Source: Posidonia oceanica
Taxonomy: Eukaryota; Streptophyta; Magnoliopsida; Alismatales; Posidoniaceae
Assembly: GCA_037176725.1 (NCBI GenBank)
Contig: JAZBRS010000026.1
Location: 151,167,501 to 151,231,500, forward strand
DNA length: 64,000 nucleotides
Direction: 5' to 3'
Shown: piece by piece, positions 44,293 through 55,643 of the stretch
Numbering within the stretch: the stretch's first letter is position 1
Layout: every line of letters starts with the position of its first letter
Program-made: the position numbers and the translations under genes
The notes under the pieces: model-generated
The model's input: the letters and a program-made list of their open reading frames with translations, nothing else
What the model was told of the DNA's origin: nothing
The model's database searches: none

Positions 44293-46238
44293 CAGTGGGG
44301 CGAACTTCCGCTTCTCAGTGGGTGGCCTTCTTTGCCTCTAGTATGAGCCTTGCTGAACCGGTGCGGCGGGGTAGACCAGTCTAGCGGTGGTTGTGATCTG
44401 TGGTGTGGGTGGATTCCTAAGTGCAGGAGCATACACCATCTGAGCTAGGGCAGGCCGAGACGGCAAGTGAACAGGCACAGTAGGAGAGTCGATGAATGCA
44501 ACAGCGGTCTTCAGCGAGTCTTTCTTCTTGGGACGGTTGTTGCTGCTACCGCTGTTGTTGTTGGAGGTGCTGCTGTTTGCACTGTTACTGCTGATCGCGG
44601 CCTACTTAGCGAACGCAGAGAGAGCCGGGAAGTTGCCACTCCACAAAGAACTCTCCACGCACGCTCCAGTTTGGATAAGTGCTGCAAAAGTAGTGACTGG
44701 TTGAATGTTAAGTAGAGCCCCGAGAGATGGCTGCGCCCCTTTGATAACAATCTCAATAGACTCCTCGTCAGAGGGTCTATCTCGAACTTGTGAAGCAAGG
44801 GCGCACCAGCGGCCGACGTACTCCCCGAACGACTCGCTGGGATTCTGCTTGATTGCGATCAAGTCCGCCCGCTTTGGGACTAGATCGAGGTTGAAGGAGT
44901 ATTTTCCAGGAACGCCTAACTGAGGTCGTTCCAAGTCTTCATGGCTGACATATCAAGCGATGTGAACCACTTGAGTGTCGGCTCGGTCAAGCTCTTTTGG
45001 AACAGGCGGATCAGCAACCTCTCGTTAGCCTGAAGTTGAGCGGGATCACCGCAATACGCCTTCAGGTGTGCTACGGGGCAGCCCCTACCATTGTGCTTGT
45101 CGAAGTCCGGGATTTTGAACTTTAGAGGGAGTACCGCCCTTGGAAAGCAACAGAGGTCCCAGAATTGGTAGGTCTGGTGCTCAGTACCCTGCACTAGTCG
45201 TAGTGCCTTCTCCAAGATGTCCATCCGATTGTTGATGGGGTCTGGATTTGCTACCATAGGAGAGGGATCGGCAGGGGTAGTGAGCGCATACGCCGAATGG
45301 GTCGCACCTAAGTGCTCCTCTGGATCTACCATAGCGTCGCCTGGTGGAGCAACGGGATGGCTGGCGTATCCGTGCTGGGGAACTGTGTATGCAGGGATGT
45401 ATGCAGGGTTCTAGGCCTGATGCAAGGGAGGAGGGTAGATGACATGCTGTGCTGTGGGAGGGGTAGGATGCTGGAGCACCAGTTGCTATACAGGCGGGGT
45501 GCCAGACAGTGAACCAGTGGGGTACTGGGCTCCAGCCAGCCCAAAGGACTGACCACCAAGGGGAAGAGGAGCATGCTGTGCTAAGTGTTGTGCAAAAGGA
45601 GTCGGCAAACGGGCCCCCATCGTCGGAACCGTGAGCAGTTGAGACGATGGTCGAGGCGGAGGTGTAGAGGTAGATGCATGAAATGCAGGAACTGGCCTCA
45701 AAGGAACCTCAGGAGCGACAAGAGTACAGGAGGGACGAACCGACAGAGCCATGCCCTGTAGTCTCTGGGCAAGCTCCATCAGGTGTTGGTACTGAGCCTC
45801 AGGCGTTCTGTCAGCGAGAACGCTGAAGTGCAGTGCCGACGACGATTGAGAAGCAAATGGCACGGACACAGACTATCCGGGAGGAGTAGGTGCTATAGTA
45901 AAAGTCGCAGCAGCGATAGGAGGGATGTCAAAGGTGACGTATCCCTGGGAAGGAGGGGCCAATGGCATCTCCGAAACGCGAGTAACGGTCATCAAGATAG
46001 ACTCGGTGACCGGATCCGGAGGAAAAGATGCTTGCCAGTGTCCCGGGACATACTGAGATACCAGAGGCGTCAGGGGAGGAAACCCTGGCATCGGAGGGGG
46101 AACAAAGGGGACAGAAGGAGCAACCAGAGGGGCCGAAGCGGAAACACCCTCCGTGACAGGAGCAAAGAGAGGCTCACTAACGTACTGGGCCATTGCTGAC
46201 CTAGAGCACGTGAGACTAGGGCTGCGATGGGTATGCAA
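44293..46238 (-). pseudogene. gag: gag (capsid) of element B
   Basis: N-terminal Pro-rich part from about 46195 (MAQYVSEPL), with MELAQRLQGMALSVRPS-like coiled residues near 45770. The capsid-like region (45332-44602) has HLKAYCGDPAQLQANERLLI, LFQKSLTEPTLKWFTSLDMS, SFGEYVGRWCALASQV and LLNIQPVTTFAALIQ. TAG stops are near 45498, 44916 and 44602, and a 1-bp deletion follows the one at 44916. The stops after NDLS and after FAK are also TAG in element C. The Ala/Asn/Ser-rich tail leads to the zinc knuckle. Confidence 0.8.
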
Positions 46239-47505
46239 AGGGCGATTCCTAATAGGAGCTATCGTCGCAAGTGCAGATAGCTCAAAAAGGGAATGGTCGT
46301 GAATAAGGTCACAATAGGGGTGTCAGAACGGGACAGTACTCAAGCTCCAGTAAGGGGAACTCGCTTACCGATCACTGCTGACACAAGCAAAGACAAACAG
46401 GGATTAGAAACTAAAAGACAGATGCAAATGAGTTAAGTTAGATGGCATGAATGATATGCATGCTTTCTAGTATGCCCCCTCACCTATCTAGTGTATCCTA
46501 GTAGGTGATCTACTTCGGGTACCCCCAGGTGTACGGGTCACCGACTCAGGTCAGAAAAAGTAGGCTCCCTGTCGAACTCCTAGGCAGAGCTGAGGAAATA
46601 ACAGGGTGGTGCATTGGTGGCCCTGACCCCGCCAAAGCGTGGGCAGTACTCTCCACTACACCGACACGACCCCTGGACAAGGGGGACAGACCGACTGACT
46701 TGGCCCACGCCAAAAGCGGTGGAACAAGAGGTCGAAACTGTACTTCACAGACTAGTAGGTGGACTCAAATGAGAAAAATGCATGCTCTATATGATGCTTA
46801 TGCAAATGCTTAAAGTTTTTTATCTTGCGCATTTTATTAACCCAAGGGGGTGAAGGATTGTTTGAAGTCTCTAGTTGCTCCTAGAAGTTCTTTTTACTTG
46901 CCATTTTTAGTTAACCATAGGGAGAGCAAACAGTCTCTACTATCCTAGGCATGGCATGTGCGAAAGGGAAGAAAATCAACCAAATATGGCAGGCAAACAG
47001 CATACAACAGAGCAAAAGGCAAGTGCATGGCATGTGTGGGTGTTCATGATCATGACAGTGAAGAGAAACATTCATCATGTCAAAAGGCATATATTCAGGG
47101 CATGTGCGTGTGTAGTGACATAGCAAGTGTGTAAAAGAGGCATTCATCATTCAGAAAGCATGTATTGTTGCCAAACAAGTATGTAGACATGCATTGTGCA
47201 GGAAATAAAGCATATAAGCAAGCAAGATAAAGAAGGTAAAGACAGATAAGCTGTAAAGCAAACAATAGCAGAAGCAAGGAAACGAGTAAGTAAACAAGCA
47301 GATTAGACAGAGCAGAGCAAGATAGAGCAAAAACCAAGGCAAAAGCAGCCGAGGAGGGTGCAAAACCCAAGCAAAGTAGCCATAAGGCGACTCGCCAGGA
47401 TTCAGCACAGAAGAGCAAGCAAAACAGGCAAAAGAGGCACAAAGGCAGACAAGGAAAGCAAATCCCAAGCGGTGAAAAAGCCAAAACGAAAGCTGGAGTG
47501 TAGCA
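46239..47505 (-). other. Leader (5' untranslated region) of element B
   Basis: No gene supported. The block 46490-46760 is conserved in A and C and includes a GC hairpin at 46670-46684 (sense CCCC-TTGTCCA-GGGG). The part next to the PBS (47160-47470) is A/G-rich with AAGCAAGC-type repeats. A splice donor or packaging signal may lie here, but none was identified. Confidence 0.55.
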
Positions 47506-47523
47506 TCCCCAGCGGAGTCGCCA
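47506..47523 (-). other. Primer-binding site of element B
   Basis: The minus strand reads TGGCGACTCCGCTGGGGA, one base after the end of the 5' LTR at 47525. It begins TGG, the complement of a tRNA CCA end, and TGGCGACT agrees with the tRNA-Arg-type PBS reported for Ogre elements. The tRNA assignment is from memory of the family. Confidence 0.7.
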
Positions 47524-47524
47524 C

Positions 47525-50500
47525 TGTAGTAATCCCGGTGTTCAAATCGTCCATGCACACTGCCAAAAGCTCGCGTGCACCGATCGGAATCAGGCACACT
47601 ATAAGCGGCTATGTCTGAGGAGGGAGGCTCAACTCGAAAACACTTGAAACAGAGGAGAAAAGATAAGAAAAGAAGAAGATAAGACAATTCAGAGTCACCA
47701 CCGTGTCTATTAACGGGAGACAAGGAAAACCGAGGGAAATGCGTGGATTAACATGCAAAACAAAGCAAAGGATGCAATGCAAAGCAATGCAAAAGAAAAC
47801 AAATGCAAATGAATGCAAATGATATGACTCATGCCTAGGATAAGGGTAATATGGTCATTGCAGGCCAAAAGACTGGGCAAGGACTCCTGTTACGTGCGGG
47901 GAAGGTGTTAGGCACCCCTGACACGCTCGAGAATCGGTCTTTCTAGGCTTATGCTCGCATACGCAGGGAAATGCAGGTTTGAATGCCTAAGTGCCAATGG
48001 ATGCCTGAAAGAATGCTCAAAGGTGTGCTCTAAGTGGTGGGATGCAATGCAAGGAAGTAAACGTGCAGTCTAAGTGCTCAGCAACGCTGTCTGTGTTCCG
48101 AACCGGTCGAAACCTGGCTCGTGAGAACTCCAAGCAGTAAGCATCACTGCCCTATATGCAAATGCAAGCGGAAAAGCAAAACGGCGGTAAAACCAAGCAA
48201 TGCAAGCGACATGCAAGAGAAAATAGCATAAAACACGCAAAACAAAGCGAGAAACGAGAGCGGCACGCAGAACGGTGCAAGAAAACAAGATCGGCATGCA
48301 AAACGGTGCGAGAAAACAAAGCAGCATGCGAAACAGTGCAAGAAAGCAAAGCGGCACGAAAAACGGTGCGAGAAGCAAAGCGGGCATGCAAAACGGTACC
48401 AAGAAATAAGAGCGACGCGCGAAACGGTGCAAAAAAGCAAAGCGGCACGCAAAACGATGCAAGAAAGCAAAGCAGCATGCAAAACGGTGCAAGAAACATA
48501 AGCGGCACACGAAACGGTGCAAGAAAGCAAAGCAGCACGCAAAACGGTGTGAGAAAACAAAGCAGCACGCGAAACAGTGCCAAAACAAAGCAGGCACGCA
48601 AAACGGTACCAAAGCAGGCGAAATAAAACATTGATAAAGCCATGCGGATGTAGATGCAAAAGGGAAGAGCAAGAGAAGCAAAGGGGAGCAAACAGCGCAA
48701 GTGTGAGGACAAACGCTGTTTAAGGACCGCGCAATGTAGGTGTGAAGACCTACAAAGGGGAAAGGAAGCAAGTGGAGGGATTACCACTGTCCTGCGACTG
48801 TTTCCCACCAAAGTGTCCCACGATATGTCTCGCACGCTGCCAAAAGCTCGCGATGCGATCGGATCGTGGAAAAGGGAGAAGAAAGTCGCAATTAGTGGTG
48901 AATCCAGGGGAAACGCAACACAAGGCACTGAGAGTACGTGAAAAGGAGAAATAGAGTTGATAGATAAGAAGAGGGAGTCCTAATCTACATGCTCGAGGAA
49001 ACAGAAAGCAAAAATCATGCATGCAATGCAAATGGTGGGCAAATGTATGCTGTGCAAGGGTTCAGAAGGACTTATCTTGGAAATCTGAAGCCTAATCTGA
49101 GAAATGCTTGGTCCATGTGAAAGAGCGCTCCGCCAAGGTCGTCCAAGTAGCTTGGTTGAGAAGATCCGGCGGCCAGATCAGAAGATAAGCTGGCTTCAAG
49201 GCAGAGGGGCCAGAATAGGGGAGAAAAGTGGATCTAGGTGTAAAGGAGGTCCTAGGGGTGTGCAAAACAGGTCCTCCCACGTAAATGGGAGCTAAGTATG
49301 CTTAAGTGTGTGCAAAAATGCCAAATGCAAAGATGCATGGGTGCAAATGCATGCAGAAATGCAAGAAAGGACCTAAGAATGACTTTTCAGAAAACTTAGG
49401 AACCTACATGCAAGTTTTGAAAAAGTGGGACTTAAATGCAAAGATTTTGAAAAATTAGGGGCTTATATGCAAGGTTTTTGAAAACTGGAGGGTCTGGGTG
49501 CAATTTTACAAAATGCAGGGTTTAAAATGCAATTTAATAAGGTAAGCATGCATTTGAATAAGTTTTGAAATCATGTGGAGGACTAACATGCAATTTTGAA
49601 ATGTGCAGGGGTTGAAATGCAATTTTATAAGGAAAACTATGATTTTAAATGATCTGTGGATTAATCAGTGGACTTATGTGCAATTTTTAAATATGCAGGG
49701 TCTAAGATGCAATTTTATAAGCAAAAATATGCATTTAAATGAGTTTTATAAACAAGCAGAGGACCTATGTGTAATTTTGAAACATGCAGGGTCTAAAATG
49801 CAATTTTATAAGGAAAAATGTTAAAAAACAGATGCTGTGCATGCAGATGAAGGACCTATGTGCAAAAATTAAAATGCAAGGGGGGAAAATGCAATGCAGT
49901 AAGAAATGATGAAAAATAAATGCTTTGACTAACAGATCAGAGGACTAAAACGTAAATAAAGAAAAGTGCAGGATTAAAAATGCAATTTACTAATGTAAAA
50001 TCAGAATATTAAATGAGATTATCAATTAAAGGACTGGAATGCAAAAATAAGAAACTACAGGGCCTGATCTAAAATAAATCTAAAAGGAAAACACAGCAGG
50101 AGGACTGAAAAGCAATTAGACAATTTTTTAGATTTTTCATGCAATTTCATTTGATTTAAATTCAAACTTAAATGATTCTTAAACGATGGCAGGACTAGAA
50201 TGCAATAAAATAAAAATAGGAGGCAAAAATGCAATTAATGGCAAAATTAGCATGCTTAAGAAAAATAAAGGCACAGTGATTTTGCAACGGCCATGGACAC
50301 TGTAGCACAGAGCTACTTGCGGCCATGACTGGCGCAGGAGGGGTGCTGGCGAGGCGTAGAGCGGCGGGCGATCTTCACCGGAGCTGTGAGGAGACCGGAG
50401 AGGCATCGGCAAGCCACGACGCAACCTGGAGATGACCGGAGAGCTGGACGGAGGTCTACAGACCTGCTTGAAGGCAGACCGGACGAAAACAGCGACGTCG

Positions 50501-53500
50501 GCGAGATCTGAGAATAGGGGCGTGCTCCTGGAGGTCGTGCGGACCTCGGACGACGATCGGCGAGGTGTTCTGCAACTGGAGCCGCGATCCGAGCTCAGAG
50601 CTCGCCGGAGAAGAAGGAGTTGACTGCGGTGCTGACTTCGGCGCAGAGGCGACAAAACCCTAATCTAATGGGCAGAAAAGCAAGAGGGGGACAAAGCTAG
50701 CCTAGGGATGAAGAAGGTTACCTGTTTCCGTGGCTGAGGTGTCCCCCTGTCGTAGGTGGGTTCTACAGAAGGTAGTGAGCTCGGTCCGGCTGCTGCGGGC
50801 ATCTCCGATGGCTTCTAGGCATCTGGTTCTGTTCAGTGCGTTGCTCCGGAGCTTGCTGAATGATCGGAGGGCAGCTGCGAAGACCGGCGCGATAAATAGG
50901 TTCAGTGGGTTCACAGCTGGTCACCGGAGGTGGAGGTGGATGTCTGCTGCTCTCTAGCTCAAGTGGAGGTCGCCGGTGGACTCTTGGATGCTTGGTGATG
51001 GTGTTTGGAGGGTTAGGTTAGGTCGGGAGACTTGAGGAAGGAGGATTGCTGGTGGTGGATTTCCTGGCAGGGAATGGGCTAAGTGTTTGCTGTGGAGGAT
51101 ATTGGCTGTGAGGAGCTGCTGAGCTGAAGGATTGGAGGGTTGGAAAGGTGGGATTTAGGCGAGTTTCTGGGTGGAGTTTGGGCAGATTTCAGGGACTATG
51201 GTGTCGGGAATTTTGGAAGGGGGAGTGTTGGGTTCTGGTGTTGGAAAATGGAGGAGTTGGGGATGATTCTGGGATGGTTCTAGCTGTGGAAGGAAGGGAA
51301 GGGATGCTGGGATTCTGGGTGGATTTGGGGGATGGATTGGGAGTGATTTGGATGGAGTTGAAGGCTCTGGATTGCAGTGGAAAGGAAGAGGAGGAAGAGC
51401 TAGTTTCTGGCAGAGGAAGAGGAGGAGAATGCAGGTGGGATTCTCACATGCTCTGGTTGCTCTCTCTAGGTGACAAAAGGCAGTGAAGGAGGAGTATTCT
51501 GGGTGAAGGATTGGGTAAGGAAATGGATGGTCTTTGCTGGCTAGAAGGGGGCTGATGGGAGAAGGAAGCTACTAGTTTCTGAGGGAAGGAGGGGTGGAAT
51601 TCAACTGGCTCTCACGCTCTCTCTGGTTCTCTCTTCAATTGGCAAAAAGGTGCTGGAAGGAGGAGTGGAAGTGAGGCTTTAAATGGGGGCTCAAAGCAGT
51701 TGGCGCGGGCTGAGGATTCGAAATCCACCGACGCGAGCACTGCTGCTAGATTGGAGAGGCGACTGGCGGGGCGACAGGCAATAAATGCCCCCCCGGAAGA
51801 TCCGCTGAGAGAGCTGAGAGAAGAGAGGGAGCTGGAGCTGAGGTGATCGGGAGGGAAGAAATTGAATTTGAAGAGGAGAGGGAAGGTTCGCGGGAAGAAG
51901 AAGAAGATGAAGAAGTACAGGAAGAAGGAGGGAGGAAGAAGAAGAGGATGCAGCCGTGGGCTGGGCTGCGGAAAATAAAAGAAGAAAAAAAGAAAGAAGG
52001 AAGGAGGAGAAGAGCAGTTGGGCCGGACCAGGCTAAGGAAAAGAAAGAAAATAAAAAGAAAGGAAGAAAGGAAGAAATGGAAGAAAAGGAAATGAAGAAG
52101 AAGACGGAAGAAGGAAATTAAAATAAAATAAAAATAAAAATAAAATAGAAAAGTTTTGGAAACATTTTTAGAGTAGTTGTGTTTAAATTAGGATTTTACA
52201 TTAGGTTTTTAATGGTCGTTTTTAGTTGGTTAATTAGGATTAGAAATAGTTTTAGTTTTGATTTGAATTTTTAGAGTTTTCTTTTAATTGTTTTTTTTTA
52301 TTTTGTTTAAATGCTTGTTAAGTTTTTAAATTGTTTTTTAGTTATGTTTTTCTTGTTAAGTCTTTGGGATTTTTAATTATGATTTTTTGTTGGATTGTTT
52401 TTAGATTAATTAGGGTGAGTTTGGCTTTTGATTTAGGATTTTCTTAAGTCTTCTTTGATTTGTTTTTAATTTTGTTTGTTGAGTCCTTTTAATATTTTTT
52501 AGTTAAGTTTTTCTTGTTAAGTTTTTTTATTAGGTGTTTTTAAATTGTTTCAAGTTTTTTGATTGTTTCTTTTTCTTTTTAATTAAGTTCTTAGATTGTT
52601 TCTTTTAGATTTGTTATGTTAAGTCTTTTCTTAATTACTTGTCTTAGTGTTTTTAATTGTTTACTTTTTTTTTAGGATTTGTTTTTTGACTATTTTTAGT
52701 AGGGTTTTTACTTTTGCTTGTTTTGATTATATTTTGGTTTTTACTTGATTTATAGCATTTTCTTTTTGTTTGTTTTACATTTTTTAGATTGCATTCATGG
52801 TTTTTAGTTTTAGTTGATTTTAATTAGGTTTTTGTTTTTAATTGCTTGTTTAAGTTTTAAACTATTTCTTTTTAGGATTTTGATTTGTTTTCCGTTTGTT
52901 TTTAGAGTTTTAAAGGTTTTTAAGGATTTTTTAGAGATTTAGTAAGAGAAAGGAAAGGAAAAGGAAAAGGAAAAGGAAGAAGAAAAGGGAGAAATGGGGG
53001 AGTAAAGAAGAAAGAGAGGAGTGGAAGGAAAATAAATTTTAGAAAATCAAGAAATATGCTAAAAATAAAATAAAAATATAAATAAAATACAGAAGAGATA
53101 GATGCACAAGGGGGGCCCACAGTCAAGCAAGAAAAGAAGAGAGAATGAAGTGAAAAGAAGGAGAATAATCAGGAGAGAGAGGAGAGAGAAAAGAATAATC
53201 CAAGAGAGAGAAAAGGATAATTTGAAGAAATGAAGGGGTTAGAGGTTTAGAAAAGAGGTGAAATTTGGGGAGTGTGTAGCCTAGGGTCTCTAGTGTTGGA
53301 CCTAAGGTTTGGGTTTGGACTTGGGAATGTTTTGGAAGGGTTTTGAGGTGTAGAAAAATGATAGTTTTACCTAGGATTTCTAGGGTTTTTGGGAGTGGTT
53401 TTGGTTTGAAAATTCTAAGGGTTTTTGGTGGGTTTGTTAAGTTGGGGATGGTGAGTTTTTCTATGGTTTTTGGGTAGTTTTTGGGCTTGGGAAAGAGGTG

Positions 53501-53633
53501 TGATTCTAGGTTGAGTTTGGGCTAGTTTTTGAGAGAAGGATGAAAAGGAATGTGTAGGTTTGGACCTAGATTTGGATCCAGAAGTCACCAGAGGATTCCA
53601 ACTGATTTAGCCTGTCAAAATGGGGTGTCAACA
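47525..53633 (-). repeat. Element B 5' LTR
   Basis: 6109 bp with intact termini on the sense strand: TGTTGACACCCC at 53633 and GGGATTACTACA at 47525. It matches the 3' LTR throughout, including the minisatellite (48254-48615), degenerate repeats (49360-50260), GC-rich block (50290-51100), GA-rich block (51830-52120) and T-rich block (52120-52920). By eye the AT-rich parts differ by about 0.3-2%, the GC-rich block by roughly 10%. No gene supported inside. Confidence 0.9.
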
Positions 53634-54613
53634 CCAGTGTTGCCAGCGTCCAACGCTTGCAGTAGGCTGAACTTGGTTTTAAAACGCCGAGTTGATTTCA
53701 TTCGTCGTTTTCTGTGTTTTATGGCTTCTTATTCGTACTGCTACCCCCGTGCATGCTACCTAACCCCTATTTTGGTTTTGCACCTCGCTTTTGCATCGTT
53801 TCCCACGCCTTTGCATTGTTTTCCATGCCCCTGCATCGTTTTCGTGCCTTTGCATTGTTTTCTGTGCCTTTGCATCATTTTCCGTGCCCTTGCATCATTT
53901 TCCACACCTTCGCCTCGTTTTTCGCATTTTCGCACCGTTTCCCGCGCCCACTTTGGTTTATCTCTTGCATGTCATTTGCATTGCCTGGTTTCCCCGCAGT
54001 TTTGTTTTATCACCTGCATTTGCATTAGGGCTATGATGCTTACTGCCTAGGAGTTCTCACGAACCAGGGTTCGCCCAGTTCAGAACACTAGCAGCGCTGT
54101 TGAGCACATAGATAGTATGTTTATTTCCCATGCATAGAAGGTAGACATTCATTGCATTTAGGCATTAGGCTAGCATTTCCCTACATTAGCGAGCGAGATT
54201 GCCTAAGAAAGACCGACTCTCGGACGTATCGGGGGTGCCTAACACCTTCCTCGTACGTAACAAGAGTCCTTGCCCTTTCTCTTGGCCCGCGAAGACCTTT
54301 CCTTCATCCTAGGCACGAGTCATAGCATAGCATAGCATAGCATCGCATTGTGTTGCATCGCATCCCTTTGCTCGCTCTTTGCATCCGATTTCGCATGTCT
54401 TTTCATGCATTACCCTCGGTTTTCCCTGTCTCCCAATTTAATAGACCTGGTGGCGACTCCGATTTGTCTTATCATTTTCTTTTTCTTCTTTTGCCAGCGT
54501 TTCCGAGTCAAGTTTCGTCCCTCGAATCCTGCCGCATATAGTGAGCCTATTTTGATCGGTGCACGCGAGCTTTTGGCATCGTGCATGGACGATCAGAATT
54601 CAGGATTACTACA
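53634..54613 (+). repeat. Element C 5' LTR, right part (R/U5)
   Basis: 53634-53638 (CCAGT) is B's target duplication; C's own sequence resumes with GTTGCCAGCGTCCAACG, continuing the palindrome-rich LTR left of 25639. A 20-22-bp C/T-rich array (53776-53945, TTTGCATCGTTTTC-like) corresponds to B's minisatellite. The segment 54030-54613 matches the U5 end of B's LTR on its sense strand (AGTTCTCACGA to GGATTACTACA). No gene supported. Confidence 0.8.
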
Positions 54614-54614
54614 G

Positions 54615-54632
54615 TGGCGACTCAACTAGGGA
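54615..54632 (+). other. Primer-binding site of element C
   Basis: TGGCGACTCAACTAGGGA one base after the LTR end TACTACA (54613). The first eight bases equal B's PBS. Confidence 0.7.
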
Positions 54633-55643
54633 GCCTGTACTTCGGCTTTCGTCTTGGCCTTCTCACTGCTTGCTTTTGTGCTTTGCTTGCCTTTTGCTTC
54701 CACTTGCCTTACTTGCTTACCTGCTTGCTTGTTTATTTACTTGCTTTATGCCATGATTGCTTGTGCTGCTTTATTTACCTGCATCACATGTCTAAATACT
54801 TGCTTGGCACACCATGCATGCCTTTTGAATGATGAATGCTTTCTTTTACACCAATGCAATGCCACTACACCCACACATGCTATGCATACTTGCCTTTTGC
54901 TATTATAAGTGTTTTTTCCTTCACTATCATGCTCACAGCACTAGCACATACCATGCGCATGCCTTTTGCAATGATTTGTGATGCCTGCTCGCCATGTTTG
55001 GGTTGATTTTCTTCCGCTTTTGCATTAAACCTAAAGGACAATTAGAGACTGATTGCTTCCCCCATGGCTAACTAAAAACAACAAGTAAAAAGAACCTCTA
55101 GGAGCAACTAGAGACTGCAATACACCTGCACCCCCTTGAGTTAATAAAATACGCAAGATAAAATGCGAAGCATTTGCATAAAGTATCATATAGGGCATGC
55201 ATTCTTCTCATCTGAGTCCACCTACAGTCTGAGAAGGTTAGTCCCGATCTCTTACCCCCAATGCTTTGGCGTGGTGTAAGTAGATCGGTCTGTCCCCCCT
55301 TGTCAGGGGGTCGTGTCGGTGTTAATGGAGGGTACCACCCATGCTTCTGGCAGGGTCAAGGCCACCTACGCACCACCACGTCACCACCTGAGCTTTGGGC
55401 CGCGATTAAGACGTGGGACCTGCTTTTTCTAGCCTGAGTCGGCGACCCGTACACCCATGAGTGTCCGAAGTAGACTACCTACTAGGACACCTTAGATTGG
55501 TGAGGGAGAGCATGCTAGAAAGCATACATCTGCATTCATGTCATACATCAAAGCATTTGCATTTTACTTTCGGGTTCTAATCCCTTGTTATTTGCTTGCC
55601 TTTCGCGCAGAGGTCAGTGAGCGAGTTCCTTAGCTGGAGCTAG
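54633..55643 (+). other. Leader (5' untranslated region) of element C
   Basis: It holds the block shared with A and B (55200-55530), including the hairpin CCCCC-TTGTCA-GGGGG at 55295-55310. The first 300 bp is C/T-rich with TTGCTT-type repeats. Short frames have no conserved protein sequence across the elements. Confidence 0.55.

Larger units (their letters stand above)
25639..53633 (-). mobile_element. Element B: complete 28-kb Ogre/Tat-type Ty3/gypsy retrotransposon
   Basis: Two long direct repeats (25639-31681 and 47525-53633) flank a minus-strand internal region with PBS, gag, protease, spacer, RT, two RNase H domains, integrase, PMD ORF, tandem-repeat 3' UTR and PPT. Flanking pentamers are CCGGT (25634-25638) and CCAGT (53634-53638), a 5-bp target duplication with one CpG-type change. 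The flanks join to give a continuous C-element LTR. Its size (27,995 bp), LTR length, dual RNase H, PBS and repeat-bearing 3' UTR fit the Ogre branch of Tat. Confidence 0.9.
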
